A stretch of 52,089 bases of DNA from Roseomonas sp. GTDB lineage: Bacteria > Pseudomonadota > Alphaproteobacteria > Acetobacterales > Acetobacteraceae. The position numbers were made by a program, and so were the translations under genes. Positions within the stretch are counted from its first letter, which is position 1. Each line of letters opens with the position of its first letter. The notes below the pieces were generated by a model. The model was not told the DNA's origin. It did not search any database and saw nothing but the letters and a program-made list of their open reading frames with translations. Location: NCBI GenBank assembly GCA_020249265.1, contig JADCGA010000008.1, positions 121,004 through 173,092 on the forward strand, in the 5' to 3' direction. Shown here piece after piece: positions 7,080-14,855 of the stretch.

Positions 7080-7633
7080 GTCTGTCCTTTCATCGGCAAA
7101 GGGGTCCTGCCTGATGGATTTATTCTTGGCCGGCCTTGCGCAGGCATTCCATGATCAACATCAATTTCGTGTGGCGTGGCAGGCCAAGGTCAGATCATCG
7201 GGGCCCAGTTCCGAGGTTGCGCCCGCTTCTTCCTGCCATAACTGTCCTGCATCGGAGCTTATGTGATGAAGCTGGCGCGGTGAGCGATGGTGGAATTTCG
7301 GCTCATCTGAACCCCAAGGCGGTTAAGGTTTAGCCAGTAATGCTCCGCCCCCCCACACGGGTGCCAACCGAAAAGCTGCTTCGCAGTATTCGGCGCGCGA
7401 CGCGCAAGCTCCATTCCGCCGGGGACAAGACCCGCATCATCGCGTAAGGGCGAAGCCCGCACCGGGTGCCCGCGGGGCAGGCGAATCAGTCAGCTTGGAA
7501 GGCATCCAGCGGAACCGACACTGACCCGGCTTTCGTGACGTTCAAAACCAGCAGTTTGGGGCCGCTATGGGGCCGCGGAGAGGGTCAAATCTTTTGATTT
7601 CGCGTTATTTTTCGCATAAGCCGTTGAAGTCAC
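7080..7633. other. 550-bp gap between the lipoprotein gene and tRNA-Thr
   Basis: No intact gene is supported here. Position 7080-7260 shows nothing recognisable beyond the promoter space of the lipoprotein gene. Position 7262-7447 looks like the end of a decayed insertion element (separate entry). Position 7448-7633 carries no convincing ORF; it lies directly downstream of the tRNA-Thr 3' end, a common landing site for integrating DNA. I found no repeat of the tRNA 3' end that would mark an attachment site. Confidence 0.5.
7262..7447 (+). mobile_element. Remnant of an IS3-type insertion sequence (5' end, broken orfA)
   Basis: An ATG at 7340 opens a 35-codon frame ending in TAA at 7447. Its product contains LLRSIRRATRKLHSAGDK followed by TRIIA. 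This closely resembles the opening of IS3-family OrfA proteins (an IRRxTRK-x2-SAEDKIRIV-like stretch just before the helix-turn-helix), and then stops where the family would continue. The sequence before it, from TGTGATGAAG at 7262, resembles a terminal inverted repeat beginning with TG. No matching right end was seen. The similarity is recalled from family knowledge, not searched. It is a dead fragment if real. Confidence 0.5.
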
Positions 7634-7708
7634 TGGTGCCGGGTGAGGGATTTGAACCCCCGACCTTCTGATTACAAATCAGCTGCACTACCCCTGTGCT
7701 AACCCGGC
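7634..7708 (-). tRNA. tRNA-Thr (anticodon UGU)
   Basis: On the minus strand, acceptor strands GCCGGGT (7708-7702) and ACCCGGC (7644-7638) pair fully, with discriminator A and an encoded CCA at 7636-7634. The anticodon loop TTTGTAA gives TGT, which reads ACA. The TTCAAAT T-loop is present. The anticodon stem shows one G-A opposition at its base (27-43), also seen in related tRNA-Thr genes. Confidence 0.95.
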
Positions 7709-7800
7709 GCGCGGGATTGATGTAGCAGAGTGCGCCTATTCGGCAACTCGGCCTGGAACCGAGTCGCCGTTTCTTTTGTCAGGATTTTTTCACCCCCGTC

Positions 7801-8871
7801 ATGCGCCGCGCCGAACCAAAACTGCCCCCCCCCGGCACGCCCATGGCCAAGGGTCGGCGCCCGATTGGCTGGCACGGTCCAAAACGGCCCGGCTTGGGTG
7901 CGCGCGCCATTCTGGCATCGGTCCTGGCGCATCTTTTGTTTACGGTGGTTGTTTTCCTGGAACTGGATCCCCGAGCGCCACGCCAAGGGGCGCTGGAGGT
8001 TGAAGAACAGGGTTTCGACATTGTTTTCCAGGGCTCCCTGGAACCTGGTGCGCCGGTTGCCGTGCCGCCCCCATCCCCGCCACCGGCGCCGGCTGCTATG
8101 CCGCCGCCCCCGCCGAGTGCCATGGCGGTGCCCGCACCCCCTGCGCCGCCCGCACCGGAAGCGCCGCCGGCACCAGAAACCCCAAACCCTCAGGCGGTCC
8201 CGATCCCGCCAAGGCCCCAGGCGCCGCGGCCTTTGGCTGAAGCACCAGCCCCACCACCGCCACCGCCAAGGCCTTTGGCTGAAGCACCGCCGCCGCCGCC
8301 ACCTCCACCACCACCGCCCGCACCACCGCAAATGGCTGAAGCGCCGCGGCCGGTCACGCCGCCGCCACGCCCCGCCCCGGTGCCGATCCCGCCCGAGACA
8401 CCACAGCGCGCGGAACCGGACCGCGCGGCAGCAGAACCGCGCCCGCCGCTTGATCTGTCACATTTGCCGCCGATCAGGTTGGGTGAACAGGGCCTTCGGC
8501 CACGCAGCCAGTTGGATTTCACGCTGCCGCCGGTTGGCAATTTGCAGCTTGGTATTCCGAACCTTCAGGTGCGCGGTGCGGATGATGCCGATGATTGGCA
8601 GCGCGAATTCTATCGCTGGCTTGCGCTTAATCTACGCTATCCGCGTGATGCCGCTGAACTGGGCGAAGAAGGGCTGGTTGCGGTGCGCATCTTCACCGCC
8701 CCGGATGGCACGGTGCGGCGCGTCGAATTACGCACCGCATCGCGTTCCATCACGCTCAACCACTATTCGCAATCCGTCTTTCGCGGCGCGAAGCTCCCGC
8801 CGTTCAAGCGCGCGACGTCAAACGAAATCGAGATTGATTTGCGTATTCGCTACAATCTGATCAGGCGCTGA
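7801..8871 (+). CDS. TonB-like energy-transducer protein with a long proline-rich linker
   Basis: 356 residues from the ATG at 7801; an ATG at 7843 (MAKGRRP) is an equally usable start. There is a basic N-terminus, then one transmembrane helix (about 37-55, ARAILASVLAHLLFTVVVF). The periplasmic linker (about 85-215) is dominated by Pro, Ala and Glu and includes a duplicated PRPLAEAP unit. The C-terminal domain (about 265-356) is TonB-like, with WLALNLRYPRDAAELGEEG and VAVRIFTAPDGTV. The role would be to carry proton-motive energy from an ExbBD motor to an outer-membrane receptor. No exbB, exbD or receptor gene is nearby, so it may serve elsewhere. It ends against the convergent gene at 8872 with no spacer. 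Confidence 0.8.
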   Translation: MRRAEPKLPPPGTPMAKGRRPIGWHGPKRPGLGARAILASVLAHLLFTVVVFLELDPRAPRQGALEVEEQGFDIVFQGSLEPGAPVAVPPPSPPPAPAAMPPPPPSAMAVPAPPAPPAPEAPPAPETPNPQAVPIPPRPQAPRPLAEAPAPPPPPPRPLAEAPPPPPPPPPPPAPPQMAEAPRPVTPPPRPAPVPIPPETPQRAEPDRAAAEPRPPLDLSHLPPIRLGEQGLRPRSQLDFTLPPVGNLQLGIPNLQVRGADDADDWQREFYRWLALNLRYPRDAAELGEEGLVAVRIFTAPDGTVRRVELRTASRSITLNHYSQSVFRGAKLPPFKRATSNEIEIDLRIRYNLIRR

Positions 8872-9132
8872 TCAGGCGTGGCCAACCTGGCCAAAGCCTT
8901 CATCATGCGTGGTGCGCACTAGGGCCGCGAAAAGCCTGAGCGCATCAGGGCCGCCGCGATCGCGCAAAGCGCCATCTTCCATTTCAGCGGCCAGGAGTTC
9001 GGCGTGTTCGGCGAGCGTATCAGCGGCGCGGCGCATGGCTTCACGGGAAAGCACAAGCTGAATTTCGTCAGGAAGCAACTTCCAATCGGCGGTCTGCATG
9101 GTTTTGGTCCATTCACACAGCCGTTTTGGCAC
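8872..9132 (-). CDS. Small hypothetical protein
   Basis: Up to 86 residues from a GTG at 9132, or 75 residues from the ATG at 9099 (MQTADWKLLPDEIQLVL). Neither start has a good ribosome site, and the ATG version looks more natural. The protein is mostly helical and acidic (REAMRRAADTLAEHAELLAAEME), ends LVRTTHDEGFGQVGHA, and has no signal peptide or membrane segment. No family recognised. Its stop abuts the stop of the TonB-like gene. The AT-rich stretch at 9170-9240 is probably its promoter region. Confidence 0.5.
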   Translation of the reverse strand: MPKRLCEWTKTMQTADWKLLPDEIQLVLSREAMRRAADTLAEHAELLAAEMEDGALRDRGGPDALRLFAALVRTTHDEGFGQVGHA

Positions 9133-9359
9133 GTTCAGGGCGTAATCAACGCCATAGCGCCCTTATAACGGCGTAAAAGTTAACAAGGAGTAAGCGAAAA
9201 GGTAAATTTCAAAAATTTATTTGTGATTGATTGATACCTAGCGGCGCGATTCATGCCAAGCTTTCCTGATCCAAAACTGCTGCTCCGCACCTCTAGTCCT
9301 ATATTTGGTGGGCCGATTCACGCTGCGGTCCTGAACCGACAGCAGCGACCGGACCACTA
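9133..9359. promoter_or_regulatory. Intergenic region with an AT-rich block
   Basis: No ORF is supported. Bases 9175-9240 are AT-rich in a GC-rich setting and lie upstream of the leftward small gene, so they probably hold its promoter. The remaining 120 bp show nothing I recognise. Confidence 0.35.
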
Positions 9360-9384
9360 GGGCGCAGCGACCCCGGCTGCGCCC
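9360..9384 (-). terminator. Hairpin after the hydratase gene
   Basis: GGGCGCAGC (9360-9368) and GCTGCGCCC (9376-9384) form a perfect 9-bp stem with a 7-nt loop, 10 bp beyond the stop of the leftward gene at 9395. There is no T-tract, so termination may be only partial. Confidence 0.55.
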
Positions 9385-9394
9385 AGGAAAGCTA

Positions 9395-10162
9395 TCAGGT
9401 GAAGCTCAAGGCAACCTTACCAAGTGTGTCGAATTCAACCAGCACATCACAGGGGCCATCCAGCCAAATGGGCGGCGTGACAGAGCCCAGGAAAACCACC
9501 TGCCCCGCCCGCAACCAACCAAATTCGCGGGCGCAATCCGAACCGGCCAACCAAGCCAGGGCTTCCATAGGATGGCCGAGTAGATCAGCGCCTACCCCTT
9601 CGCCGCGCACGGTGCCAGCCACCGTCATGCGCCCGCGGGTCGCCCCCAGATCAAGCGCGCGCCAATTGGGCGTGGGCGCGCCCAGCACGCCGGCAGCGTG
9701 GAAGACCTGGTCGGCGATCAGGCTTGGCGTGCCGAGTTCGGCCAGATCGCCATAGCGTTTTTCGACAATCTCGATTGCCGGGAAAACCTCGGCCACGGCG
9801 GCGGCAACGCTTTCGCGCGTGTGCGTGCCATACGGCAAATCCTGGCCCAGACGCAGCCCCACTTCGCATTCCACGCCGGGGTTCAGGAAATCCGCGAACC
9901 GAACCACTGCGGGCGTATTTCGCAGCCCCTCCTTTGGGACAAAACCACCAGCCGGGCCGGTGAGGCCCAGGATATTTTGCATTTGCTTGGTGGTAGCGCC
10001 GATCTTGAAGCCCGCCGGCGGCAAGGCGCCAAGCTTTGTCGCCACCTGGTATTGCAGCTTATAGCCTTCTGCCGCGGTGGTCGGGGCAGCGGCACCCAAA
10101 GGTGCCAAAATCCGCTTTGCGCGGCGGGTAGCGAGGATATTTTCGGCTGTGTCCTGGCTCAT
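9395..10162 (-). CDS. 2-keto-4-pentenoate hydratase-like protein (MhpD/DmpH family)
   Basis: 255 residues from the ATG at 10162 behind GGGAGG. Members of this fumarylacetoacetate-hydrolase-fold family hydrate 2-hydroxypenta-2,4-dienoate after ring cleavage, or decarboxylate the related oxalocrotonate. Visible features are FKIGATTKQMQ (52-62), the metal-binding ECEVGLRLGQDLP segment with its glutamates, EIVEKRYGD in the lid region and a C-terminal GDVVFLGS-equivalent (GQVVFLGSVTPP). This fits the intradiol/ring-cleavage theme elsewhere in the window (31.2 kb). It runs in the same direction as the creatininase-family and AhpD-like genes upstream, 21 bp after the former, so the three are probably cotranscribed. 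Exact substrate unknown. Confidence 0.85.
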   Translation of the reverse strand: MSQDTAENILATRRAKRILAPLGAAAPTTAAEGYKLQYQVATKLGALPPAGFKIGATTKQMQNILGLTGPAGGFVPKEGLRNTPAVVRFADFLNPGVECEVGLRLGQDLPYGTHTRESVAAAVAEVFPAIEIVEKRYGDLAELGTPSLIADQVFHAAGVLGAPTPNWRALDLGATRGRMTVAGTVRGEGVGADLLGHPMEALAWLAGSDCAREFGWLRAGQVVFLGSVTPPIWLDGPCDVLVEFDTLGKVALSFT

Positions 10163-10183
10163 GTGAAGCCTCCCATTCTTTGA

Positions 10184-10981
10184 TCAGCGTGGCCCCTGGG
10201 CGCGGCCTGGTTGCCATACCGGATCAGGCTTGGCCCAAAGCGAAGGATCGCGCAATTCCCGCGCCAGCCCCGCCGCCATGGCCTCAAAAATCACCTTACC
10301 CTTTTCGGCTGTGGCTGCGCGGGGGTCTCCACGCACGCCGGTGACGGGCGCACGTTCGGAAAAGGACCAGAAGCGCGTCACCGCCTGGCCCGAGGCATCG
10401 AAATTCCCTGGTGAGACGGAATGGGCAAGCTGGTCCATCCGCACCTGGGAAGGATCAAGATGCAGCCACAGGCTCGTTTCCCCTTCGCAGGCGTGCTGGA
10501 TGCCGGGCTGCGCCGTGAGGGCGGCGGCGATTTCCTTGGGCGCCACTTTGGTGATGGAGGTTGTCAGCACCGGCACGCCGAATTCATGCGCCATTTCCCG
10601 TGATGCCACGGCGAGCGGTTCACTATTCCCACCATGCGAATTGAACAGCATCAGCCGCGAAAACCCATCCGCGAGCAGGGAGCGCATGACGCAGCGCAGC
10701 ACGCCGGCAAAGGTCGCGTAATCCAGGCTGATCGTGCCGCCAAAGGGGAAGTGATGCTCAGACAAGCCCATCCACATGGGCGGCAGCACCACGGCGGGCA
10801 GATCGGCGCATAATTCAGCGGCGCGAATGGCAACTGAATGGCCGATGAAACTATCGGTCCACACCGGCAAATGCGGGCCATGCTGTTCAAGGGCTGCAAC
10901 CGGCAGAATCGCCACGGCATCGCGTTCCGCCAGCGCGCGCAATTCCGGCGCTGTCATTCGTTCGAAGCGGGTTTCAGTCAT
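10184..10981 (-). CDS. Creatininase-family metal-dependent amidohydrolase
   Basis: 265 residues from the ATG at 10981 (AGGGG upstream); the longer frame to 11017 overlaps the neighbour and adds nothing family-like. The metal centre is intact: E32 and H34 in LEQHGPHLPVWTD with D43, the HGGN stretch (FNSHGGNSEP), and a glutamate in ACEGETSLW. The family hydrolyses cyclic or linear C-N bonds (creatinine to creatine, or formamide side chains in riboflavin-type and mycofactocin pathways). It lies 4 bp after the AhpD-like gene and 21 bp before the hydratase-like gene. Family is certain. Creatinine as substrate is only one option, though the hydantoinase/carbamoyl-hydrolase-fold cluster 4 kb away makes it worth testing. 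Confidence 0.85.
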   Translation of the reverse strand: MTETRFERMTAPELRALAERDAVAILPVAALEQHGPHLPVWTDSFIGHSVAIRAAELCADLPAVVLPPMWMGLSEHHFPFGGTISLDYATFAGVLRCVMRSLLADGFSRLMLFNSHGGNSEPLAVASREMAHEFGVPVLTTSITKVAPKEIAAALTAQPGIQHACEGETSLWLHLDPSQVRMDQLAHSVSPGNFDASGQAVTRFWSFSERAPVTGVRGDPRAATAEKGKVIFEAMAAGLARELRDPSLWAKPDPVWQPGRAQGPR

Positions 10982-10985
10982 TGGT

Positions 10986-11558
10986 TCAGCCCCTGCCCAT
11001 GGCATAAAATTCGTCATTCGGGCGCAGATTGGTCACATTGGCCAAGCGGTTCGACATGCCGAAGAAGGCGGCGATGGCGGCAATGTCCCAGATGGCTTCA
11101 TCATCGAAGCCCGCCGCCCGCAAAGCTTCGTGATCCGCATCATTCACCTCATTCGCGCGGTCGGTCACTTTCAGCGCGAATTCCAGCATGGCCTTCTGTT
11201 TGGCCGAGAGGTCGGCCTTCCGCCAATTGGCGGCGATCTGGTCCGCGATCAGCGCATTCTTGGCGCGGATGCGCAGAATGGCGCCATGCGCCACCACGCA
11301 ATATTGGCATTGATTGCGTGAGGATACCGCGACCACGATCATTTCGCGTTCCGCCTTGGAAAGCCCTTCGGCCTTGTCCATCAGCGTATCGTGATACGCC
11401 ATGAAGGCACGAAATTCCGCCGGGCGATGCGCCAGCATCAGGAAGACATTCGGCACAAAACCCGATTTTTCCTGAACGGTCAGGATGCGGGCGCGGATAT
11501 CTTCCGGCAGGGCTGCGATATCCGGGATGGGGGTGCGGGCAATGGGGGGCTTGGTCAT
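10986..11558 (-). CDS. AhpD-like / carboxymuconolactone decarboxylase-family peroxidase-related protein
   Basis: 190 residues. It contains the redox signature C84-x2-C87 with H91 (CQYCVVAHG) in the AhpD helical core, and the SSRNQCQYC context typical of uncharacterised peroxidase-related enzymes. The N-terminus (IPDIAALPEDIRARI) and a C-terminal MSNRLANVTNLRPNDEFY also match that subfamily. It would act as a thiol peroxidase/reductase in the cytoplasm. It is first in a likely three-gene operon with the creatininase-family and hydratase-like genes (gaps of 4 and 21 bp). No specific role in that operon can be read from sequence. Confidence 0.85.
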   Translation of the reverse strand: MTKPPIARTPIPDIAALPEDIRARILTVQEKSGFVPNVFLMLAHRPAEFRAFMAYHDTLMDKAEGLSKAEREMIVVAVSSRNQCQYCVVAHGAILRIRAKNALIADQIAANWRKADLSAKQKAMLEFALKVTDRANEVNDADHEALRAAGFDDEAIWDIAAIAAFFGMSNRLANVTNLRPNDEFYAMGRG

Positions 11559-11577
11559 GTCTGGCCTGTCCTGGTGT

Positions 11578-11605
11578 GGCGTGATTTACCTCAGCAGATC
11601 ACGCC
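11578..11605 (-). terminator. Hairpin between lepA and the AhpD-like operon
   Basis: GGCGTGAT (11578-11585) and ATCACGCC (11598-11605) form a perfect 8-bp stem with a 12-nt loop, downstream of the leftward lepA and just upstream of the next leftward gene. No T-tract follows. Confidence 0.45.
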
Positions 11606-11666
11606 CTTCCTGGTTTTGGAAGCCTTACCAGTAGCCAGCCCAGCAGCTTCGCGGACTGATCGCCCC

Positions 11667-13472
11667 TCAGCCATCCATCTTCAACGCGGCAATGAAGGCG
11701 CTTTGCGGGATTTCCACCTTGCCGAATTGCCGCATGCGCTTCTTGCCTTCCTTCTGCTTTTCCAGAAGCTTGCGCTTGCGGGATATGTCGCCTCCATAGC
11801 ACTTTGCCGTCACATCCTTGGAAAGCGCCGAAATCGTCTCACGCGCAATCACGCGCCCGCCAATCGCCGCCTGAATGGGGATTTTGAACAATTGGCGCGG
11901 GATCAGATCCTTCAGCTTTTCGCAAATCTGCCGCCCGCGCCGTTCCGCCTGGCTGCGATGCGCCATGAAGGACAGCGCATCCACCGGTTCGTTATTCACC
12001 AGGATCGAAATCTTCACCAGATCGCCTTCATCATAGCCATCCATCTGGTAATCGAAGGAAGCATAACCGCGGGAGACTGACTTCAGGCGATCATAGAAAT
12101 CGAACACCACTTCATTCAACGGTATCCGATAGACCAACATGGCACGGGAACCGACATAGGTCAGTTCCACCTGCTGCCCGCGGCGTTCATTACAAAGGGC
12201 CAGCACCGCGCCCAGGTAATCATCGGGCAACATGATGGTGGCCTTGATCCAGGGTTCTTCGATGTGATCCAGCACGCTGCCATCAGGCATATCGGCGGGA
12301 TTGTGCAATTCGAACATCTCGCCATTCGTCTTGTGGACCTTGTACACTACCGAAGGCGCGGTCGCGATCAGGTCCAGATCAAATTCACGCGATAGCCTTT
12401 CCTGCACAATTTCTAGATGCAAAAGCCCCAGAAAGCCACAGCGAAAACCAAAGCCAAGTGCCGCGCTGGTTTCCGGTTCATAATGGAAGGATGCGTCGTT
12501 CAGGCGGAGCTTGCCCAAGGATTCACGCAGCTTTTCGAAATCATCCGCATCCACCGGGTAAAGCCCGCACCACACCACGGGGATGGAAGGCTTGAAGCCG
12601 GCCAAAGCCTCGGCGGCCGGGTTGCGATCATCCGTGATGGTATCGCCAACATTGGTATCGGCCACGGTTTTGATGGCGGCTGTCAGATAGCCCATCTCGC
12701 CCGGGCCAAGGCTTTCCACCGGCACCAGTTTCGGGTTGAAGACGCCCACTTGTTCAATGGTATGCACCGAACCGGATGACATCATGCGAATGCGCTGGCC
12801 CTTGCGCAAATGCCCATCCTTCACGCGCACCAGAATGATCACGCCAAGATAGGCATCATACCAGCTATCCACCAGCAACGCCTTGGTGGTGGCCGCGGCA
12901 TCGCCCTTGGGCGGTGGCAGGCGCTCCACAATGGCTTCCAGCACGCCTTCAATATTCAGCCCCGTCTTGGCGCTGATCATCACGGCGTCTGATGCATCAA
13001 GCCCGATCACATCTTCGATCTGCTGCTTCACGCGATCGGGTTCCGCCGCCGGCAGGTCAATCTTGTTCAGCACGGGCACAATTTCATGCCCCGCATCAAT
13101 CGCTTGATAGACATTGGCCAGCGTCTGCGCCTCCACGCCCTGGGACGCATCCACGACCAGCAAAGAACCCTCACAGGCGGCGAGGGACCGGCTGACTTCA
13201 TAGGCGAAGTCCACATGGCCGGGCGTGTCCATCAAATTCAGCACATAGGTTTTGCCATCCTTGGCGGGGTAGCTAAGCCGCACGGTCTGTGCCTTGATGG
13301 TGATGCCACGCTCCCGCTCCAGCTCCATATTATCCAGGACCTGTTCCTTCATTTCGCGCGCGGAAAGGGCGCCGGTCTGCTGGATCAGTCGGTCAGCAAG
13401 CGTGGATTTCCCGTGATCGATATGGGCGATGATCGAGAAATTGCGGATCAGCGAAAGCGGCGTGTCAGTCAT
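11667..13472 (-). CDS. lepA: Elongation factor 4 (back-translocating GTPase)
   Basis: 601 residues, the usual LepA length. G1 [14 protein letters not shown] (about 16-29), the G2/switch I region with [11 protein letters not shown]3 DTPGHVDF, G4 NKIDLP and G5 SAKTG are all present. They are followed by EF-G-like domains and the LepA-specific C-terminal domain ending [18 protein letters not shown]. This ribosome-bound GTPase rescues stalled or wrongly translocated ribosomes. It stands alone on the minus strand, with the MFS gene 87 bp upstream and a hairpin 60 bp downstream. In many bacteria lepA is paired with lepB; that partner is not here. Confidence 0.98.
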   Translation of the reverse strand: MTDTPLSLIRNFSIIAHIDHGKSTLADRLIQQTGALSAREMKEQVLDNMELERERGITIKAQTVRLSYPAKDGKTYVLNLMDTPGHVDFAYEVSRSLAACEGSLLVVDASQGVEAQTLANVYQAIDAGHEIVPVLNKIDLPAAEPDRVKQQIEDVIGLDASDAVMISAKTGLNIEGVLEAIVERLPPPKGDAAATTKALLVDSWYDAYLGVIILVRVKDGHLRKGQRIRMMSSGSVHTIEQVGVFNPKLVPVESLGPGEMGYLTAAIKTVADTNVGDTITDDRNPAAEALAGFKPSIPVVWCGLYPVDADDFEKLRESLGKLRLNDASFHYEPETSAALGFGFRCGFLGLLHLEIVQERLSREFDLDLIATAPSVVYKVHKTNGEMFELHNPADMPDGSVLDHIEEPWIKATIMLPDDYLGAVLALCNERRGQQVELTYVGSRAMLVYRIPLNEVVFDFYDRLKSVSRGYASFDYQMDGYDEGDLVKISILVNNEPVDALSFMAHRSQAERRGRQICEKLKDLIPRQLFKIPIQAAIGGRVIARETISALSKDVTAKCYGGDISRKRKLLEKQKEGKKRMRQFGKVEIPQSAFIAALKMDG

Positions 13473-13559
13473 GATGGTCCCGGGGGTGCGGGCGCGGAGT
13501 AGCGCCTTGCATTTCTAGGGCGGAGATAAGGCAGCAGGGCCGGAAGTCAAACGCCCATC

Positions 13560-14735
13560 TTAGCGCGGGCGGGGTAGCAAGGGGGCTAACCGCCACATTG
13601 CCACAGCGCCCAGCAGCGGCCCGATGCCAAGAAGCGCAAAACCCGCCGACATGCCAAGCATTTCCATGGCCCGGGGCAAGGCCCAGATCGTCCCCGCCGT
13701 CAGCAAAAAGCCAAGCGCGGTCTGCACCGTCAGCATGGTGCCGACGTAATCCGGCGGCGAAAGGCTGACGATGCAGGCCGAAAACTGCGCGGAATCGGCC
13801 ACCACCGTCAGCCCCCAGATAAAAGCAATTGCCAGCGCCAGCAGCGGCCAGGTGCTGGCCGGGCCGATCAGCAGCGCACAGGGACCCGAAGCCAGCATGC
13901 AGGCACCAGCAACCTTGGCGCGATTCCAGCGATCCGCCGCCAGCCCCGCCAGGATACAGCCCAAAGCCCCGGCGGCGACCACGGCAAAAACCCAGGGACC
14001 AATGGCAGGGCTTTCCAGCACCGCGGCCAGGAAAACCCCAATCCAGGCCCACATGGCATAAAGTTCCCACATATGGCCAAGGTATCCCAGATTGGCCAAG
14101 CGCAGCCCCTTATTGCGCCAGGCTTCCAGCATCTGAGCCGGGCGAAAGGGTGGCCGCGCGCCCAGCAAAGGCCCCGGCTGAAAGCCCAGAATCAGCACCC
14201 CCCCAAGCCCCGCCAGCACCCCTGCCCCGGCATAGGCCGCGCGCCAATCAAACGCCCCAACCAGGGATGGCAGCGCATGGGGCAGCGCAGAACCCAGCGT
14301 CACCGCGCCAACCACAAGGCCGATCAGCAGCCCCAAATCCCCCCTGGCCCAGGAGGCAGCGAGCTTCATGCCCACCGGATAAACCCCCGCCATGGCCGCG
14401 CCTGCAACAAAACGCAGCAGCAATGCCATCCCTCCCGCCGGCGCCACCAGGGTTTGCGCGAGGGTCGCCACCGCCGCCAGCATTGCGCAGCCAAGGAATA
14501 GCCGCCGCGCCGGCCACCGATCCGCCAGCGAGAAAACCGCACTCACCAAGGTACCAAAGACAAAGCCCAATTGGACAGAAGCGGTCAGCCAGGCGGCGCG
14601 GCTTGGCGCAATCAACCCTTCAGCGAGCAGCGCCGGCACCGCAGCGGTGCCAGCGAACCAGACGGAAAGCGTCAGCACAATCGCGCCCACCAACAGAGCC
14701 ATATTGCGGCGCTTACTGTCGGCTGCGGTGATCAT
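13560..14735 (-). CDS. Major facilitator superfamily transporter
   Basis: 391 residues from the ATG at 14735, preceded by GGAGGGGG 9 nt upstream; the frame stays open further up but without coding character. About 12 hydrophobic helices are visible, beginning MALLVGAIVLTLSVWFAGTAAVPALL. A loop between helices 2 and 3 (LADRWPARRLF) matches the MFS motif A position, and a second one (LAADRWNRAK) occurs in the other half. It is probably an inner-membrane exporter or proton-coupled importer; substrate unknown. It diverges from the large ABC/hydantoinase operon, sharing a 120-bp intergenic region with a palindrome, so the two may be co-regulated. Confidence 0.88.
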   Translation of the reverse strand: MITAADSKRRNMALLVGAIVLTLSVWFAGTAAVPALLAEGLIAPSRAAWLTASVQLGFVFGTLVSAVFSLADRWPARRLFLGCAMLAAVATLAQTLVAPAGGMALLLRFVAGAAMAGVYPVGMKLAASWARGDLGLLIGLVVGAVTLGSALPHALPSLVGAFDWRAAYAGAGVLAGLGGVLILGFQPGPLLGARPPFRPAQMLEAWRNKGLRLANLGYLGHMWELYAMWAWIGVFLAAVLESPAIGPWVFAVVAAGALGCILAGLAADRWNRAKVAGACMLASGPCALLIGPASTWPLLALAIAFIWGLTVVADSAQFSACIVSLSPPDYVGTMLTVQTALGFLLTAGTIWALPRAMEMLGMSAGFALLGIGPLLGAVAMWRLAPLLPRPR

Positions 14736-14855
14736 GCGCGGCCATCCCCCTCCGCGATCACACTGGCTTTGGAGGATTTCCGGCTCATCTTCCCTCTGGC
14801 CAATTGGCAAAGCCTGGGGCATGACCATTTTCGGCTCATAACAGGGGAGTCTTCA
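14736..14855. promoter_or_regulatory. Shared divergent promoter region of the MFS gene and the ABC/hydantoinase operon
   Basis: The perfect 10-bp palindrome GCCAATTGGC lies at 14799-14808 in the middle of the region. A short direct repeat, TTCCGGCTCAT near 14778 and TTTCGGCTCAT near 14830, flanks it. Either could be an operator for a regulator that is not encoded in the window. CAGGGGAG (about 14842-14849) is the ribosome site for the gene starting at 14856. No confident -35/-10 pair was found. Confidence 0.4.

Noticed and set aside
7259-7462. Minus-strand 67-codon frame ending ...STIAHRASFIT
   Set aside because: GTG start without a ribosome site; it runs antisense to the IS3-like relic and is better explained as the reverse of an IS end.
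7448-7708. Prophage or island integrated at tRNA-Thr
   Set aside because: No integrase and no second copy of the tRNA 3' end were found; only an IS-like fragment supports past insertion.
7699-8331. Arg/Trp/Gly-rich minus-strand frame of 210 codons
   Set aside because: It is the mirror of the proline-rich linker of the TonB-like gene; composition is fully explained by that.
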